Source: Aeromonas lusitana (GTDB lineage Bacteria; Pseudomonadota; Gammaproteobacteria; Enterobacterales; Aeromonadaceae). From it: a stretch of 64,000 nucleotides of DNA. The stretch's first letter is position 1; each line of letters opens with the position of its first letter. The position numbers and the translations under genes are program-made. Location of the stretch: assembly GCF_002812985.1 (NCBI RefSeq), contig NZ_PGCP01000015.1, positions 62,001-126,000 on the forward strand, read 5' to 3'. Below are positions 17,033 to 25,429 of the stretch, piece after piece. The notes under the pieces are model-generated. The model was not told the DNA's origin. It saw nothing but the letters and a program-made list of their open reading frames with translations, and ran no database searches.

Positions 17033-19578
17033 CACTTTGCCTCCATGTCGATCTGGTAGACGGGAATGCGCTCGGCCGGGGTGGCCGGTCTGTGCTGCTC
17101 ACGTTCGGTGACGAACTGCACGTCCGGGTCGCGCTTGCCGCTGTTGATGAAGTGACTGAAGCGCTTGAGCTGCTCCTCTTCATTCAGGGTGCGAGACCAC
17201 TCGCATTCGTAGCTGTCGATCAGCACCTGGATGTCGTGCTCCAGAGTGGCATTCAGTCCCAGCTTGTCGTCGACTATCACCTCACGCAGGTAGTCGACGC
17301 CCCCTTCCAGGTTGCCGAGCCAGACCGAGGTGCGTTGCAGTTTGTCGGCACTGGTGACGTAGAACATCATAAAGCGGTCGATCAGCTGGATGAGGCTCTC
17401 GCGGTCCAGATCCGAGGCGAGCAGGTCGGCGTGGCGCGGCTTCATGCCGCCGTTGCCGCCCACATAGAGGTTCCAGCCCGCGTCCGTGGCTATGATGCCG
17501 ACGTCCTTGCCCTGGGCTTCCGCACATTCGCGGGTGCAACCGGAGACACCGAACTTCATCTTGTGCGGGGTACGGATGCCCTTGTAGCGGTTCTCGAGGA
17601 AGACCCCGAGGCCGACGCTGTCCTGCACGCCGAACCGGCACCAGGTGCTGCCGACACAGGTCTTGGCCATGCGCAGCGCCTTGGCGTAGGCCTGGCCGGT
17701 CTCGAAGCCGGCGGCCAGCAACTTGCGCCAGATGGCGGGCAGATCGTCTTTTTGGGCACCGAACAGACCGATGCGCTGGGCACCGGTGATCTTGGTGTAG
17801 AGCTGGTAGTCGCGGGCCACTTCGGCCACCGCCAGCAGGCCTTCCGGGGTCACCTCGCCACCGGCCATGCGCGGGATGACGGAGTAGGTGCCGTCCTTTT
17901 GCATGTTGCCGAGGAAGATGTCGTTGGTGTCCTGCAGCTGGGTGTTCTGCGGGGTCAGCACATAGTCGTTCCAGCAGGAGGCGAGGATGGAGCCGACCGT
18001 GGGTTTGCACACCTCGCAGCCACGGCCCTGACCGTGCTTGCGCAGCAACTCGTCGAAGCTCTTGATCCCTTCCACCTTGACCAGGTGGAACAACTCCTGA
18101 CGGGAGTAGGAGAAGTGGCCGCAGAGGTGGTTATTGACCTCGATGCCCTGCTTCACCAGCTCGGCGTTGAGCACCTGGCTGATGAGAGGCACGCAGCCGC
18201 CGCAGCCGGTGCCGGCCTTGGTGTGCTGCTTGATGGCGGCCAGCGTGGTGTGACCCTCCGCGACCGCCTGGGCTATGTCGCCCTTGGAGACGTCAAAGCA
18301 GGAGCAGATCTGGGCGCTGGCGGGCAGGGCGTCCACCCCCAGGGTCGGCTTGGCGCCGGCATAGGCGGGCAGGATCAGGGTATCCGGGTGGGTGGGCAGC
18401 GGCATGGCGTTGAGCATCAGCTGCAGCAGGTTGCCGTAGTCATCCACGTCACCGACCAGCACGGCGCCGAGCAGGCGGCTGTTGTCTTCGCTCACCACGA
18501 TTTTTTTGTAGACGCCGGCCTGGTCGTCCTGGAACACATAGCTGTGGCTGCCGGGAGTGCGGCCGTGGGCATCGCCGATGGAGCCGACGGAGACGCCGAG
18601 TAGCTTCAGCTTGGCGCTCATGTCTGCGCCTTCGAAGCGGCTGTCGCCACCGAGCAGGTGATCGACGGTGACCTGGGCCATCTTGTAGCCCGGCGCCACC
18701 AGGCCGAAGAAGCGACCCTGCCAGGCAGCGCACTCGCCGATGGCATAGATGTCGGGATCCGAGGTGAGGCAGCTGTCATCGATCAGCACACCGCCACGGT
18801 CGGCGATGGCCAGCTCAGAGTAACGGCCCAGGGTATCTTGCGGGCGTATACCGGTGGAGAAGACCACCACGTCGACTTCAAGCATGCTGCCGTCGGCGAA
18901 GGCGAGGCGGTGTTTGGCCTCCTTGCCGCCGTGCATCAGGATCTCACTGGTGCTCTTGCTGGTGTGCACCTGCACGCCCATGGACTCGATCTTGCGACGC
19001 AGCAGCTGGCCGCCCTGACCGTCGAGCTGCTCCGCCATCAGCACGGGAGCGAATTCCACCACATGGGTCTCGAGGCCGAGGGCCTTGAGGGCGCCAGCGG
19101 CTTCGAGGCCAAGCAGACCACCGCCTATCACCACCCCGCTCTTGCCACTCTTGGCGGCGCTGCGGATGGCCTTGAGGTCCTCGATGGTGCGGTAGACGAA
19201 GCACTCGTGGTGCTCGCTGCCCTTGATGGGCGGCACCCAGGGGTAGGAGCCGGTGGCCAGCACCAGCTTGTCGTACGCGACCACAGTGCCCTTGTTGGAG
19301 TGCACTTCGCCCTTGGCGCGGTCGATCAGCTTGACCGCCTCGCCGAGCAGCAGGCGGATGCCGTGTTTCTCGTAGAAACCGGGTTTGACAAGGGAGAGAT
19401 CTTCGCTGGTGTGGTGGGAGAAATAGGAAGAGAGATGGACACGATCGTAGGCGGGACGGGGTTCTGCACCGAAGACGGTGATCTCGAACTGGCCGGGATC
19501 GGACCGCTCGATCAACTCTTCGATGAAGCGGTGCCCCACCATGCCGTTACCTATGACGGCCAGTCTGACTTTGCTCAT
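17032..19578 (-). CDS. nirB: Nitrite reductase (NADH) large subunit NirB
   Basis: Cytoplasmic enzyme that reduces nitrite to ammonium with NADH; 848 residues (E. coli 847). The N-terminal FAD/NAD domain starts MSKVRLAVIGNGMVGHRFIE. A BFD-like [2Fe-2S] region holds ICSCFDVSKGD and GTGCGGCVP. The C-terminal sirohaem/[4Fe-4S] domain has TCVGSTWCRFGVQDS and GVSGCTRECAEAQGKD. The ATG at 19578 has CAGAGG upstream; the frame extends to 19611 without support. It is the first gene of nirBDC-cysG and is preceded by FNR and NarL/NarP-like sites. Confidence 0.97.
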   Translation of the reverse strand: MSKVRLAVIGNGMVGHRFIEELIERSDPGQFEITVFGAEPRPAYDRVHLSSYFSHHTSEDLSLVKPGFYEKHGIRLLLGEAVKLIDRAKGEVHSNKGTVVAYDKLVLATGSYPWVPPIKGSEHHECFVYRTIEDLKAIRSAAKSGKSGVVIGGGLLGLEAAGALKALGLETHVVEFAPVLMAEQLDGQGGQLLRRKIESMGVQVHTSKSTSEILMHGGKEAKHRLAFADGSMLEVDVVVFSTGIRPQDTLGRYSELAIADRGGVLIDDSCLTSDPDIYAIGECAAWQGRFFGLVAPGYKMAQVTVDHLLGGDSRFEGADMSAKLKLLGVSVGSIGDAHGRTPGSHSYVFQDDQAGVYKKIVVSEDNSRLLGAVLVGDVDDYGNLLQLMLNAMPLPTHPDTLILPAYAGAKPTLGVDALPASAQICSCFDVSKGDIAQAVAEGHTTLAAIKQHTKAGTGCGGCVPLISQVLNAELVKQGIEVNNHLCGHFSYSRQELFHLVKVEGIKSFDELLRKHGQGRGCEVCKPTVGSILASCWNDYVLTPQNTQLQDTNDIFLGNMQKDGTYSVIPRMAGGEVTPEGLLAVAEVARDYQLYTKITGAQRIGLFGAQKDDLPAIWRKLLAAGFETGQAYAKALRMAKTCVGSTWCRFGVQDSVGLGVFLENRYKGIRTPHKMKFGVSGCTRECAEAQGKDVGIIATDAGWNLYVGGNGGMKPRHADLLASDLDRESLIQLIDRFMMFYVTSADKLQRTSVWLGNLEGGVDYLREVIVDDKLGLNATLEHDIQVLIDSYECEWSRTLNEEEQLKRFSHFINSGKRDPDVQFVTEREQHRPATPAERIPVYQIDMEAK

Positions 19579-19620
19579 GATTGCCTCTGGATTGGAGTAA
19601 TAAAACATCATTCTGGGGTT

Positions 19621-19626
19621 AGGCTA
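19621..19626 (-). promoter_or_regulatory. Probable -10 box of the nirB promoter
   Basis: TAGCCT on the minus strand. It places the start near 19614, which puts the FNR site centre at -41.5 and the NarP-like site at -69.5. Confidence 0.5.
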
Positions 19627-19648
19627 CCCAGTCGGAGGGGGTGGGCAA

Positions 19649-19662
19649 TTGATGCAAATCAA
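19649..19662 (-). promoter_or_regulatory. FNR site of the nirB promoter
   Basis: TTGATGCAAATCAA matches the FNR consensus TTGAT-N4-ATCAA at all ten fixed positions. It is centred 28 bases from the NarP-like site. Predicts anaerobic activation of nirBDC-cysG. Confidence 0.9.
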
Positions 19663-19675
19663 GTGTCTATTTATA

Positions 19676-19691
19676 TATCCCCTCAGGGGTA
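19676..19691 (-). promoter_or_regulatory. NarL/NarP-like 7-2-7 site
   Basis: On the minus strand TACCCCT-GA-GGGGATA. The first heptamer fits TACYYMT fully; the second fits the inverted heptamer at five of seven positions. The predicted centre at -69.5 equals the position of the NarL/NarP site in the E. coli nirB promoter. Confidence 0.7.
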
Positions 19692-19888
19692 AGTTGATGA
19701 AATTAAACTCTATCCATAAATGGGTATTCTGATGGTGTAATTAGGCCCCTGATGGGGCCAAATCGACATGCGGGGTCTAATGCCGGGTCTGGGCCTGGGT
19801 CACTGGGTCGGTGGTCGGAAGAAAGAAGGGGGGTTAGGGGACAGCCACTCATTTCTGAGTGCTTGGTCGTTAACTTTCGTCACTGGGC
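19692..19888. other. Intergenic stretch before the LysR gene
   Basis: Holds the distal part of the nirB upstream region and the 3' flank of the minus-strand LysR gene. No further gene or clear terminator seen. Confidence 0.5.
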
Positions 19889-20791
19889 TCAAGCATAAGG
19901 GGGTTGTGCACAGATCTCGCGAATGAGGCGGCGCAGCCAGCGATGGGCCGGATCTGCGTCCAGCCTGGGGTGCCAGAGCAGGGCCAGGGTGATGCCGGGC
20001 AGGGGGAAGGGCAGGGGGAGCCGCACCAGATCCCCATGCAGGCTGGCGCAGTGCAGCTCGGGTACGGTTGCCACCAGATCGCTGTGCTGAACCAGCGCCA
20101 GCGCCGTGGCAAAGCCGGGCACCAGGGTCGTGACATGGCGCTCCAGCTTGAGGGCGGCCAGCGCCTGGTCGATGGGGCCATGCTCCTGGCCACGGCGCGA
20201 GACCAGTATGTGGTGGGCAGCGGCGTAGCGGGCGGCGGTCAGGGGCCCTTCACACAGGGGGTGATCCGGGCGCACTACGGCGACGAAGCGATCCCGGAAC
20301 AGGGCCTGGGTATGCAGCTCCGGCGCCGTACTGGCGCCAATCACCCCTGTCTCGAAATCCAGCTCACCACGGCGCAATGGGCCGCTCTCCTTGTCGGGCT
20401 TGGCCACGAAGTGCAGCCGAACCCCGGGTGCCTCAACGGCGAGCCGGGCCAGCAAGGCGGGACCGAGTGTCTCCACGAAGCCGTCGCTGGCGCGTAGGCG
20501 AAAGGTGCGCACCAGATGGGCCGGATCTATCTCCTGCTGAGGCCGCAACACGGCTTCGGCCTCCTGCACCAGCCGAGCGACCTGGTCGCGTAGCATCAGT
20601 GCGCGCGGGGTGGGGACCAGACCTCGGCCCGCCCGCACCAGCAGGGGATCCCCCGTGGTCTCGCGCAGCCGGGCCAGGGCCCGACTCATGGCGGAGGGGC
20701 TGAGCCGCAGTCGTCTGGCGGCGCCGGCCACGCTGCCCTCCTCGAGCAGGGCATCGAGGGTTAACAGCAGGTTGAAGTCCGGTGTTGTCAT
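19889..20791 (-). CDS. LysR-family transcriptional regulator
   Basis: A 300-residue regulator. The N-terminal winged helix-turn-helix reads NLLLTLDALLEEGSVAGAARRLRLSPSAMSRALARLR, in the style of NodD/LeuO-subgroup members. The effector domain follows from about residue 90. It is divergent from an MFS transporter gene 182 bases away, the usual layout for a regulator and its target. The inducer and the exported compound are unknown. Confidence 0.88.
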   Translation of the reverse strand: MTTPDFNLLLTLDALLEEGSVAGAARRLRLSPSAMSRALARLRETTGDPLLVRAGRGLVPTPRALMLRDQVARLVQEAEAVLRPQQEIDPAHLVRTFRLRASDGFVETLGPALLARLAVEAPGVRLHFVAKPDKESGPLRRGELDFETGVIGASTAPELHTQALFRDRFVAVVRPDHPLCEGPLTAARYAAAHHILVSRRGQEHGPIDQALAALKLERHVTTLVPGFATALALVQHSDLVATVPELHCASLHGDLVRLPLPFPLPGITLALLWHPRLDADPAHRWLRRLIREICAQPPYA

Positions 20792-20973
20792 GAGCGTGCC
20801 TTCGCCGAGTTGGAGCCTGCGAGTGAATCTCCGGGCCCTCAGTGCTTAGCATACAGGATGCGGTGTCACCGTATATGGCGTCAGATGCACGGATAAACTG
20901 CAAGTCATGCGTCTTCCGCCCGCTCAACACGCTGGCTAGCCTTGTCGATATCTTTTCTCGCCGAGTGCATGCC

Positions 20974-22368
20974 ATGTTCCATTCCATCTCACGTTCTGCC
21001 GCGACGACCCGCCGCACCGGCCTGCTGGCGCTCGGGCTCTCCACTCTGCTGGCCATGCTGGCGGGCAGCATGGCCAACCTGGTGCTGCCTGCGCTGGGAG
21101 CGGCCTTTGCCGTGCCCTTCGCCAGCCTGCAATGGGTGCTGGTGGCCTATCTGCTGGGGATCACCTGTCTGACCCTGGTGGCCGGGCGGCTCGGTGACAG
21201 GCTTGGTCGCCGCCGTCTGCTGCTCGCAGGCACGGCCCTGTTCATGCTGGCTTCCCTGCTCTGTGCCCTGGCGCCGAGTATGGGGTGGCTTATCGCGGCG
21301 CGGGCCCTGCAGGGGGCGGGAGCGGCCTGCATGCTCTCCCTGGCGCTCGCCATGGTGGGGCCGCTGGTGCCGGCGGATCGGCGCGGCTGGGGCATGGGAC
21401 TGCTCGGTACCCTGTCGGCCTGCGGCACGGCGCTCGGCCCCTCAATGGGGGGTCTGCTGGTGGAAAACCTGGGTTGGCAGGCCCCCTTCCTGTTGCTGGT
21501 GCCTCTCGGCCTGCTGGCTCTGGTAGCAGGCATGATTGGCTTGCCGGTGGATGAGCAGGAGCAGGAGGGAGAAGGCATCAACCCAGGCAGTCTGCTGGCA
21601 TTGACGAGCGCGCTGCTCTGCTATGGGTTGCTGCTGAGCGCGGGGAGCGAATACGGGTATGGGTTGGTCCCTGTCGGTGGGCTCGCTGCCTGGCTGCTGG
21701 TGCGAAGTGAACGCCATGCCAGCGCCCCCCTGCTGCCACTGACGTTGCTGCATGAACCTGCGCTGCGGGGTGGCCTGCTCGGCAGCGCCCTGGTGGCGAG
21801 CGTGATGGTGCTGACTCTGCTGATCGGCCCCTTCTATCTGTGCGGGGTGTTTGGCCTCAGCCTGACCGAGGTGGGGCTCTGGCTCTCGGGTGGTCCCCTG
21901 CTGGCGGCGTGCACAGGCCTGCCGGCCGGCTGGCTGGTGGACCGATTGGGGGCAGGGGCCGTGGTGCGACTCGGTCTGGGGACCATGCTGATCGCCATGT
22001 TGGGGCTGGTGACTTCCCCCATCTCTTGGGGGCCGCTCGGTTATCTGTTGCCCATCTTGCTGCTCACGGCGGGTTATGCCCTGTTTCAGACCGCCAACAA
22101 CGGCGCCGTGGTGGGGGCCGCGAGCGAGCAGCACAGGGGCGCCGTGGCGGGTCTGCTGACTCTGGCCCGCAACCTGGGTCAACTCACGGGGGCGGCCGGG
22201 CTGGGTGGCTTGTTCGCCGCGCTGGTGGGGGGGGATAACCTGGGGGACGCCAGTGCGGCTGCGCTGCGATCGGGTATGCAGCTCAGCTTCGCGCTGGCGG
22301 GGTTGCTGATTGGATTGAGCCTCTGGGTTGCTGGTGTGCAGACAAGGCGCGCGCTGGCGCTGGATTAA
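20974..22368 (+). CDS. MFS drug-efflux-type transporter, 14-TMS (DHA2) family
   Basis: Inner-membrane proton-driven exporter of 464 residues with about 14 hydrophobic segments. The loop GRLGDRLGRRRLLLAG (motif A) and RALQGAGAACMLSLALAMV (motif C-like) are typical of the EmrB/QacA group. The ATG at 20974 was chosen because similarity begins there; the frame is open from 20842, but that part looks non-coding. No strong ribosome site is visible. It is probably controlled by the divergent LysR gene. The substrate cannot be named. Confidence 0.88.
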   Translation: MFHSISRSAATTRRTGLLALGLSTLLAMLAGSMANLVLPALGAAFAVPFASLQWVLVAYLLGITCLTLVAGRLGDRLGRRRLLLAGTALFMLASLLCALAPSMGWLIAARALQGAGAACMLSLALAMVGPLVPADRRGWGMGLLGTLSACGTALGPSMGGLLVENLGWQAPFLLLVPLGLLALVAGMIGLPVDEQEQEGEGINPGSLLALTSALLCYGLLLSAGSEYGYGLVPVGGLAAWLLVRSERHASAPLLPLTLLHEPALRGGLLGSALVASVMVLTLLIGPFYLCGVFGLSLTEVGLWLSGGPLLAACTGLPAGWLVDRLGAGAVVRLGLGTMLIAMLGLVTSPISWGPLGYLLPILLLTAGYALFQTANNGAVVGAASEQHRGAVAGLLTLARNLGQLTGAAGLGGLFAALVGGDNLGDASAAALRSGMQLSFALAGLLIGLSLWVAGVQTRRALALD

Positions 22369-22379
22369 CGGCAGATAGA

Positions 22380-22408
22380 CAAACGCCTCCACAAGGGAGG
22401 CGTTTTGA
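22380..22408. terminator. Bidirectional terminator between the MFS gene and hslU
   Basis: AACGCCTCC/GGAGGCGTT stem flanked by TTTT on the plus strand and AAA on the other, between convergent genes. Confidence 0.8.
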
Positions 22409-22428
22409 TATGAGAGCGTCTGCGCTTA

Positions 22429-22512
22429 GAGGATATAAAACAGCTCAGATCCTCGTCTTCGATCAACCTGTTACAGGATAAAGCGGCTCAGATCCTCGTC
22501 CTCGATCAGCTT
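22429..22512 (-). repeat. Duplicated 3' end of hslU
   Basis: The last 13 codons of hslU (22474-22512, encoding [13 protein letters not shown]) are repeated directly after the stop at 22429-22469, where the same frame would encode [13 protein letters not shown]. About 30 of 35 bases match. The copy has no start codon and is not a gene. Confidence 0.85.
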
Positions 22513-23799
22513 GCCGAGGTGAGCGTTGACGTAGTCCGCATTGATCACGAAGGTCTCGCCGGACTTCTCGGAGGCATCGTAGGAGATGTCTTCCATCAGC
22601 CGCTCCATCACTGTATGCAGGCGACGGGCACCAATATTCTCGGTGCGCTCGTTGACCTGCCAGGCGGCCTCGGCCAGACGACGGATACCGTCCTGGGTGA
22701 ACTCGATCTTGACCCCTTCGGTGGCCATCAGCGCCTGATACTGATCGGTCAGGGAGGCGTTCGGCTCGGTCAGGATGCGCTCGAAGTCTTCGGTGGTGAG
22801 TGCTGTCAGCTCGACCCGGATCGGCAGGCGACCCTGCAGCTCGGGGATGAGGTCGGACGGGCGTGCGACCTGGAAGGCGCCGGAAGCGACAAACAGGATA
22901 TGATCCGTCTTTACCATGCCGTGCTTGGTATTAACGGTGCAACCTTCCACCAAAGGCAGCAGATCACGCTGCACACCCTCGCGGGAGACGTCGGGACCCG
23001 AGCTCTCGCCGCGCTTGCAGATCTTGTCGATCTCGTCGAGGAAGACGATGCCGTTGTTCTCCACCGCGTGGATGGCTTTTTGCTTCAGCTCTTCCGGGTT
23101 GACCAGACGAGCGGCTTCCTCTTCGATCAGCGCCTTCATGGCCTCTTTGACCTTGATCTTGCGCTTCTTCTTCTGCTGCTGACCCAGGTTCTGGAACAGG
23201 CCCTGCAGCTGGTTCGCCATCTCTTCCATGCCCGGCGGGGTCATGATGTCGACGCCCATGGGGCTGGCGGAGAGCTCCAGCTCGATCTCCTTGTCATCCA
23301 GCTGGCCCTCCCGCAGCTTCTTGCGGAAGATCTGGCGGGTGTTGGAGTTGTCGGCCTTCTCCTCCTCGCCCCAGCTGTTGCGCGGGTTCGGCAGCAGGGC
23401 GTCGAGGATGCGCTCCTCGGCGGCCTCTTCGGCGCGGAATTTCATCTTCTCCATCTCGGTCTCGCGCACCAGCTTGATGGCGACATCGGTCAGGTCACGG
23501 ATGATGCTGTCCACTTCCTTGCCCACATAGCCCACCTCGGTGAACTTGGTGGCTTCCACCTTGATGAAGGGGGCGTTGGCCAGCTTGGCCAGGCGACGGG
23601 CGATCTCGGTCTTGCCGACGCCGGTCGGGCCTATCATCAGAATGTTCTTCGGGGTCACCTCGTGGCGCATCTCCTCAGAGAGCTGCATGCGGCGCCAGCG
23701 GTTGCGCAGGGCCACGGCCACCGCGCGCTTGGCGTCGGCCTGACCAATGATGTGCCTGTCCAGCTCGTGGACGATTTCTCTCGGGGTCATCTCGGACAT
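22471..23799 (-). CDS. hslU: HslU ATPase of the HslUV protease
   Basis: AAA+ unfoldase that feeds substrates to HslV; 442 residues (E. coli 443). Starts [20 protein letters not shown], with Walker A GPTGVGKT near residue 57 and Walker [11 protein letters not shown]. The C-terminal DEDLSRFIL tail, which inserts into HslV, is intact. AGGAA precedes the ATG at 23799; a longer frame to 23835 has no support. It follows hslV by 54 bases in one heat-shock operon. Confidence 0.97.
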   Translation of the reverse strand: MSEMTPREIVHELDRHIIGQADAKRAVAVALRNRWRRMQLSEEMRHEVTPKNILMIGPTGVGKTEIARRLAKLANAPFIKVEATKFTEVGYVGKEVDSIIRDLTDVAIKLVRETEMEKMKFRAEEAAEERILDALLPNPRNSWGEEEKADNSNTRQIFRKKLREGQLDDKEIELELSASPMGVDIMTPPGMEEMANQLQGLFQNLGQQQKKKRKIKVKEAMKALIEEEAARLVNPEELKQKAIHAVENNGIVFLDEIDKICKRGESSGPDVSREGVQRDLLPLVEGCTVNTKHGMVKTDHILFVASGAFQVARPSDLIPELQGRLPIRVELTALTTEDFERILTEPNASLTDQYQALMATEGVKIEFTQDGIRRLAEAAWQVNERTENIGARRLHTVMERLMEDISYDASEKSGETFVINADYVNAHLGKLIEDEDLSRFIL

Positions 23800-23853
23800 G
23801 ATGGCGTTCCTGTATCCGGGGCGGGCAGGGCCCACCCCTTGAAAAATGGGGCC

Positions 23854-24402
23854 TTACTTGGGCTCGGCTTCTTTCGAATCGTAATTCAACACTTCGACCG
23901 TGTGATGCTGGTTGGTGAAGACGCAGATGTCACCGGCGATCTTGAGGGCTTTCTCGACGATGCTCTTGGCATCCAGATCGGTATTTTCCAGCAGGGCGGT
24001 GGCGGCGGACTGGGCGAAGTTGCCCCCCGAGCCGATGGCGATGAGATCGTGCTCCGGCTGCACCACGTCACCGTTGCCGGTGATGATGAAGGACTTGTGC
24101 TCATCGGCGACGGCCAGCAGGGCCTCGAGACGGCGCAGGGCGCGATCGGTGCGCCAGTCTTTCGCCAGCGCCACGGCGGCGCGCTCCAGGTTGCCCTGGT
24201 GGGCCTGCAGCTTGGCTTCGAAGCGCTCGAGCAGGGTGAAGGCATCGGCGGTACCGCCGGCGAAGCCTGCCAGTACCTTGCCGTTGTAGAGACGGTGAAC
24301 CTTGCGGGCGTTGCCCTTCATGACGGTGTTGCCGAGGGAGACCTGGCCATCGCCACCGATCACCACCTGGCCGTTGCGGCGGACAGAAACTATGGTAGTC
24401 AC
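23854..24402 (-). CDS. hslV: HslV peptidase of the HslUV protease
   Basis: Proteasome-like threonine peptidase of 182 residues (E. coli 176). The start is a GTG at 24402 with GAGG eight bases upstream, giving [20 protein letters not shown]; removal of Met exposes the catalytic Thr. [30 protein letters not shown] and [20 protein letters not shown] are family blocks. A longer ATG frame to 24450 would bury the catalytic Thr and is rejected. A heat-shock promoter lies about 55 bases upstream. Confidence 0.97.
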   Translation of the reverse strand: MTTIVSVRRNGQVVIGGDGQVSLGNTVMKGNARKVHRLYNGKVLAGFAGGTADAFTLLERFEAKLQAHQGNLERAAVALAKDWRTDRALRRLEALLAVADEHKSFIITGNGDVVQPEHDLIAIGSGGNFAQSAATALLENTDLDAKSIVEKALKIAGDICVFTNQHHTVEVLNYDSKEAEPK

Positions 24403-24455
24403 TTTACTTACCTCGCTTGAGCCGAAAGACGGCCTGACTGTGCATGGCAAGAAAG

Positions 24456-24482
24456 ATGGGGGTGGGATCAGGGCTTTTCAAC
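24456..24482 (-). promoter_or_regulatory. Heat-shock (sigma-32) promoter of hslVU
   Basis: Read on the minus strand: GTTGAAAA (24482-24475), a 13-base spacer, then CCCCAT (24461-24456). This fits the sigma-32 pattern CTTGAAA-N11-16-CCCCAT. It lies directly upstream of hslV, a known heat-shock operon. Confidence 0.82.
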
Positions 24483-24539
24483 CCTGAGTCGCAAGGGGCC
24501 GAAAAGGGGCTCGTTTGGATTGAGCGTCACATTGCGGAT

Positions 24540-24571
24540 AAAAAGAAGGCAGGGCGTCGGCCCTGCCTTCT
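24540..24571 (-). terminator. Terminator of ftsN
   Basis: AGAAGGCAGGG/CCCTGCCTTCT stem with TTTTT on the minus strand, about 20 bases after the ftsN stop. It separates argS-ftsN from hslVU. Confidence 0.9.
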
Positions 24572-24589
24572 GGTTTTCGGTGAAGGGGA

Positions 24590-25426
24590 TCAACCCTTCT
24601 TGGGAATACAGCCGCTGATGCCGGCCCCTTGCAGCTTGCGGTTGGCGCCATCGGCGGCGGCCTTGCCGTTGAACGGGCCGACCATCACCTTGTAGACGGT
24701 GCCGTTGGCGCCATTGACCACCTGCAGGCTGGAGGAGAGCCCGGCGGTGAAGGCGATGCGGGCCTTGAGCGATTCTGCAGAATCCTGCGAGCGCAAGGCG
24801 GCGCACTGCATCATGTAGCGGCCGCCGTCGGCGGCTGCCGCGGTCTGGGAGGCGGCCTTGGCCTTGGCGGCCTGTTCCCGTTCCATCTCGGCGCGCAGCT
24901 CGCGTTCCATCCGGTCACGCTCGGCCTTGCGGTCGATCACCTGCTCCTGGGCACTGGCCACAGGGGCGCCGGTGGCAGGCTTGGTGGGCTGCACTGGTTG
25001 CGGCTGGTAAGGCTTCACCTGACCCAAGGGAGTACCCGGCTGCGGGATGGCGGTCTCGACCGGCTGCGGCAATTTCTCGGGCTGCAGTGTCATGGTTTCC
25101 GCAGGGGGCGGTGGCAACACGCCCGGCTGGGGCGGTGGTTCGATGACATCCACCTGCTTGTTCTCCAGCCGCTCTATGTAGCTCCACTTCTCCTGAGGCA
25201 GGCCATTGCCTTGCGCCTTCGGCTTGTTCGCCTTGACCTGTTCCTCGATGGTGGGGGCATCCGCCCCCTTGCCGTTGATCAGGTAGAGGAAGGCGCCAAA
25301 ACCGGCGAGCAGGGCCCCGGCCAGCAGTGCCGGGATAACAGGAAAGCGGCGAGGTGCCGCTTTCTTGGTGTTACGACCACCGGCCCGTCGTCTCGGGCTG
25401 TTGCCGACGTAATCCCGGGTTGCCAT
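24590..25426 (-). CDS. ftsN: Cell division protein FtsN
   Basis: Bitopic inner-membrane divisome protein of 278 residues. A short basic cytoplasmic N-terminus (MATRDYVGNSPRRRAGG) is followed by one membrane helix (about 28-50). A long Pro/Gln-rich periplasmic linker comes next, then a C-terminal SPOR domain (about 200-278) with RYMMQCAALRSQDSAESLKARI and YKVMVGPFNGKAAAD, which binds denuded septal peptidoglycan. It starts three bases after the argS stop, so it is cotranscribed with argS. HslUV genes follow, as in E. coli. Confidence 0.92.
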   Translation of the reverse strand: MATRDYVGNSPRRRAGGRNTKKAAPRRFPVIPALLAGALLAGFGAFLYLINGKGADAPTIEEQVKANKPKAQGNGLPQEKWSYIERLENKQVDVIEPPPQPGVLPPPPAETMTLQPEKLPQPVETAIPQPGTPLGQVKPYQPQPVQPTKPATGAPVASAQEQVIDRKAERDRMERELRAEMEREQAAKAKAASQTAAAADGGRYMMQCAALRSQDSAESLKARIAFTAGLSSSLQVVNGANGTVYKVMVGPFNGKAAADGANRKLQGAGISGCIPKKG

Positions 25427-25429
25427 CTA

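Noticed and set aside
17020..18603. 527-codon plus-strand frame opposite nirB
   Set aside because: Antisense to a fully conserved NirB; no start signal and no motif.
22519..24420. 633-codon plus-strand frame across hslU and hslV
   Set aside because: It is antisense to two well-recognised genes, has no domain or ribosome site, and is rich in repeated Leu, Gly, Asp and His as antisense GC-rich frames are.
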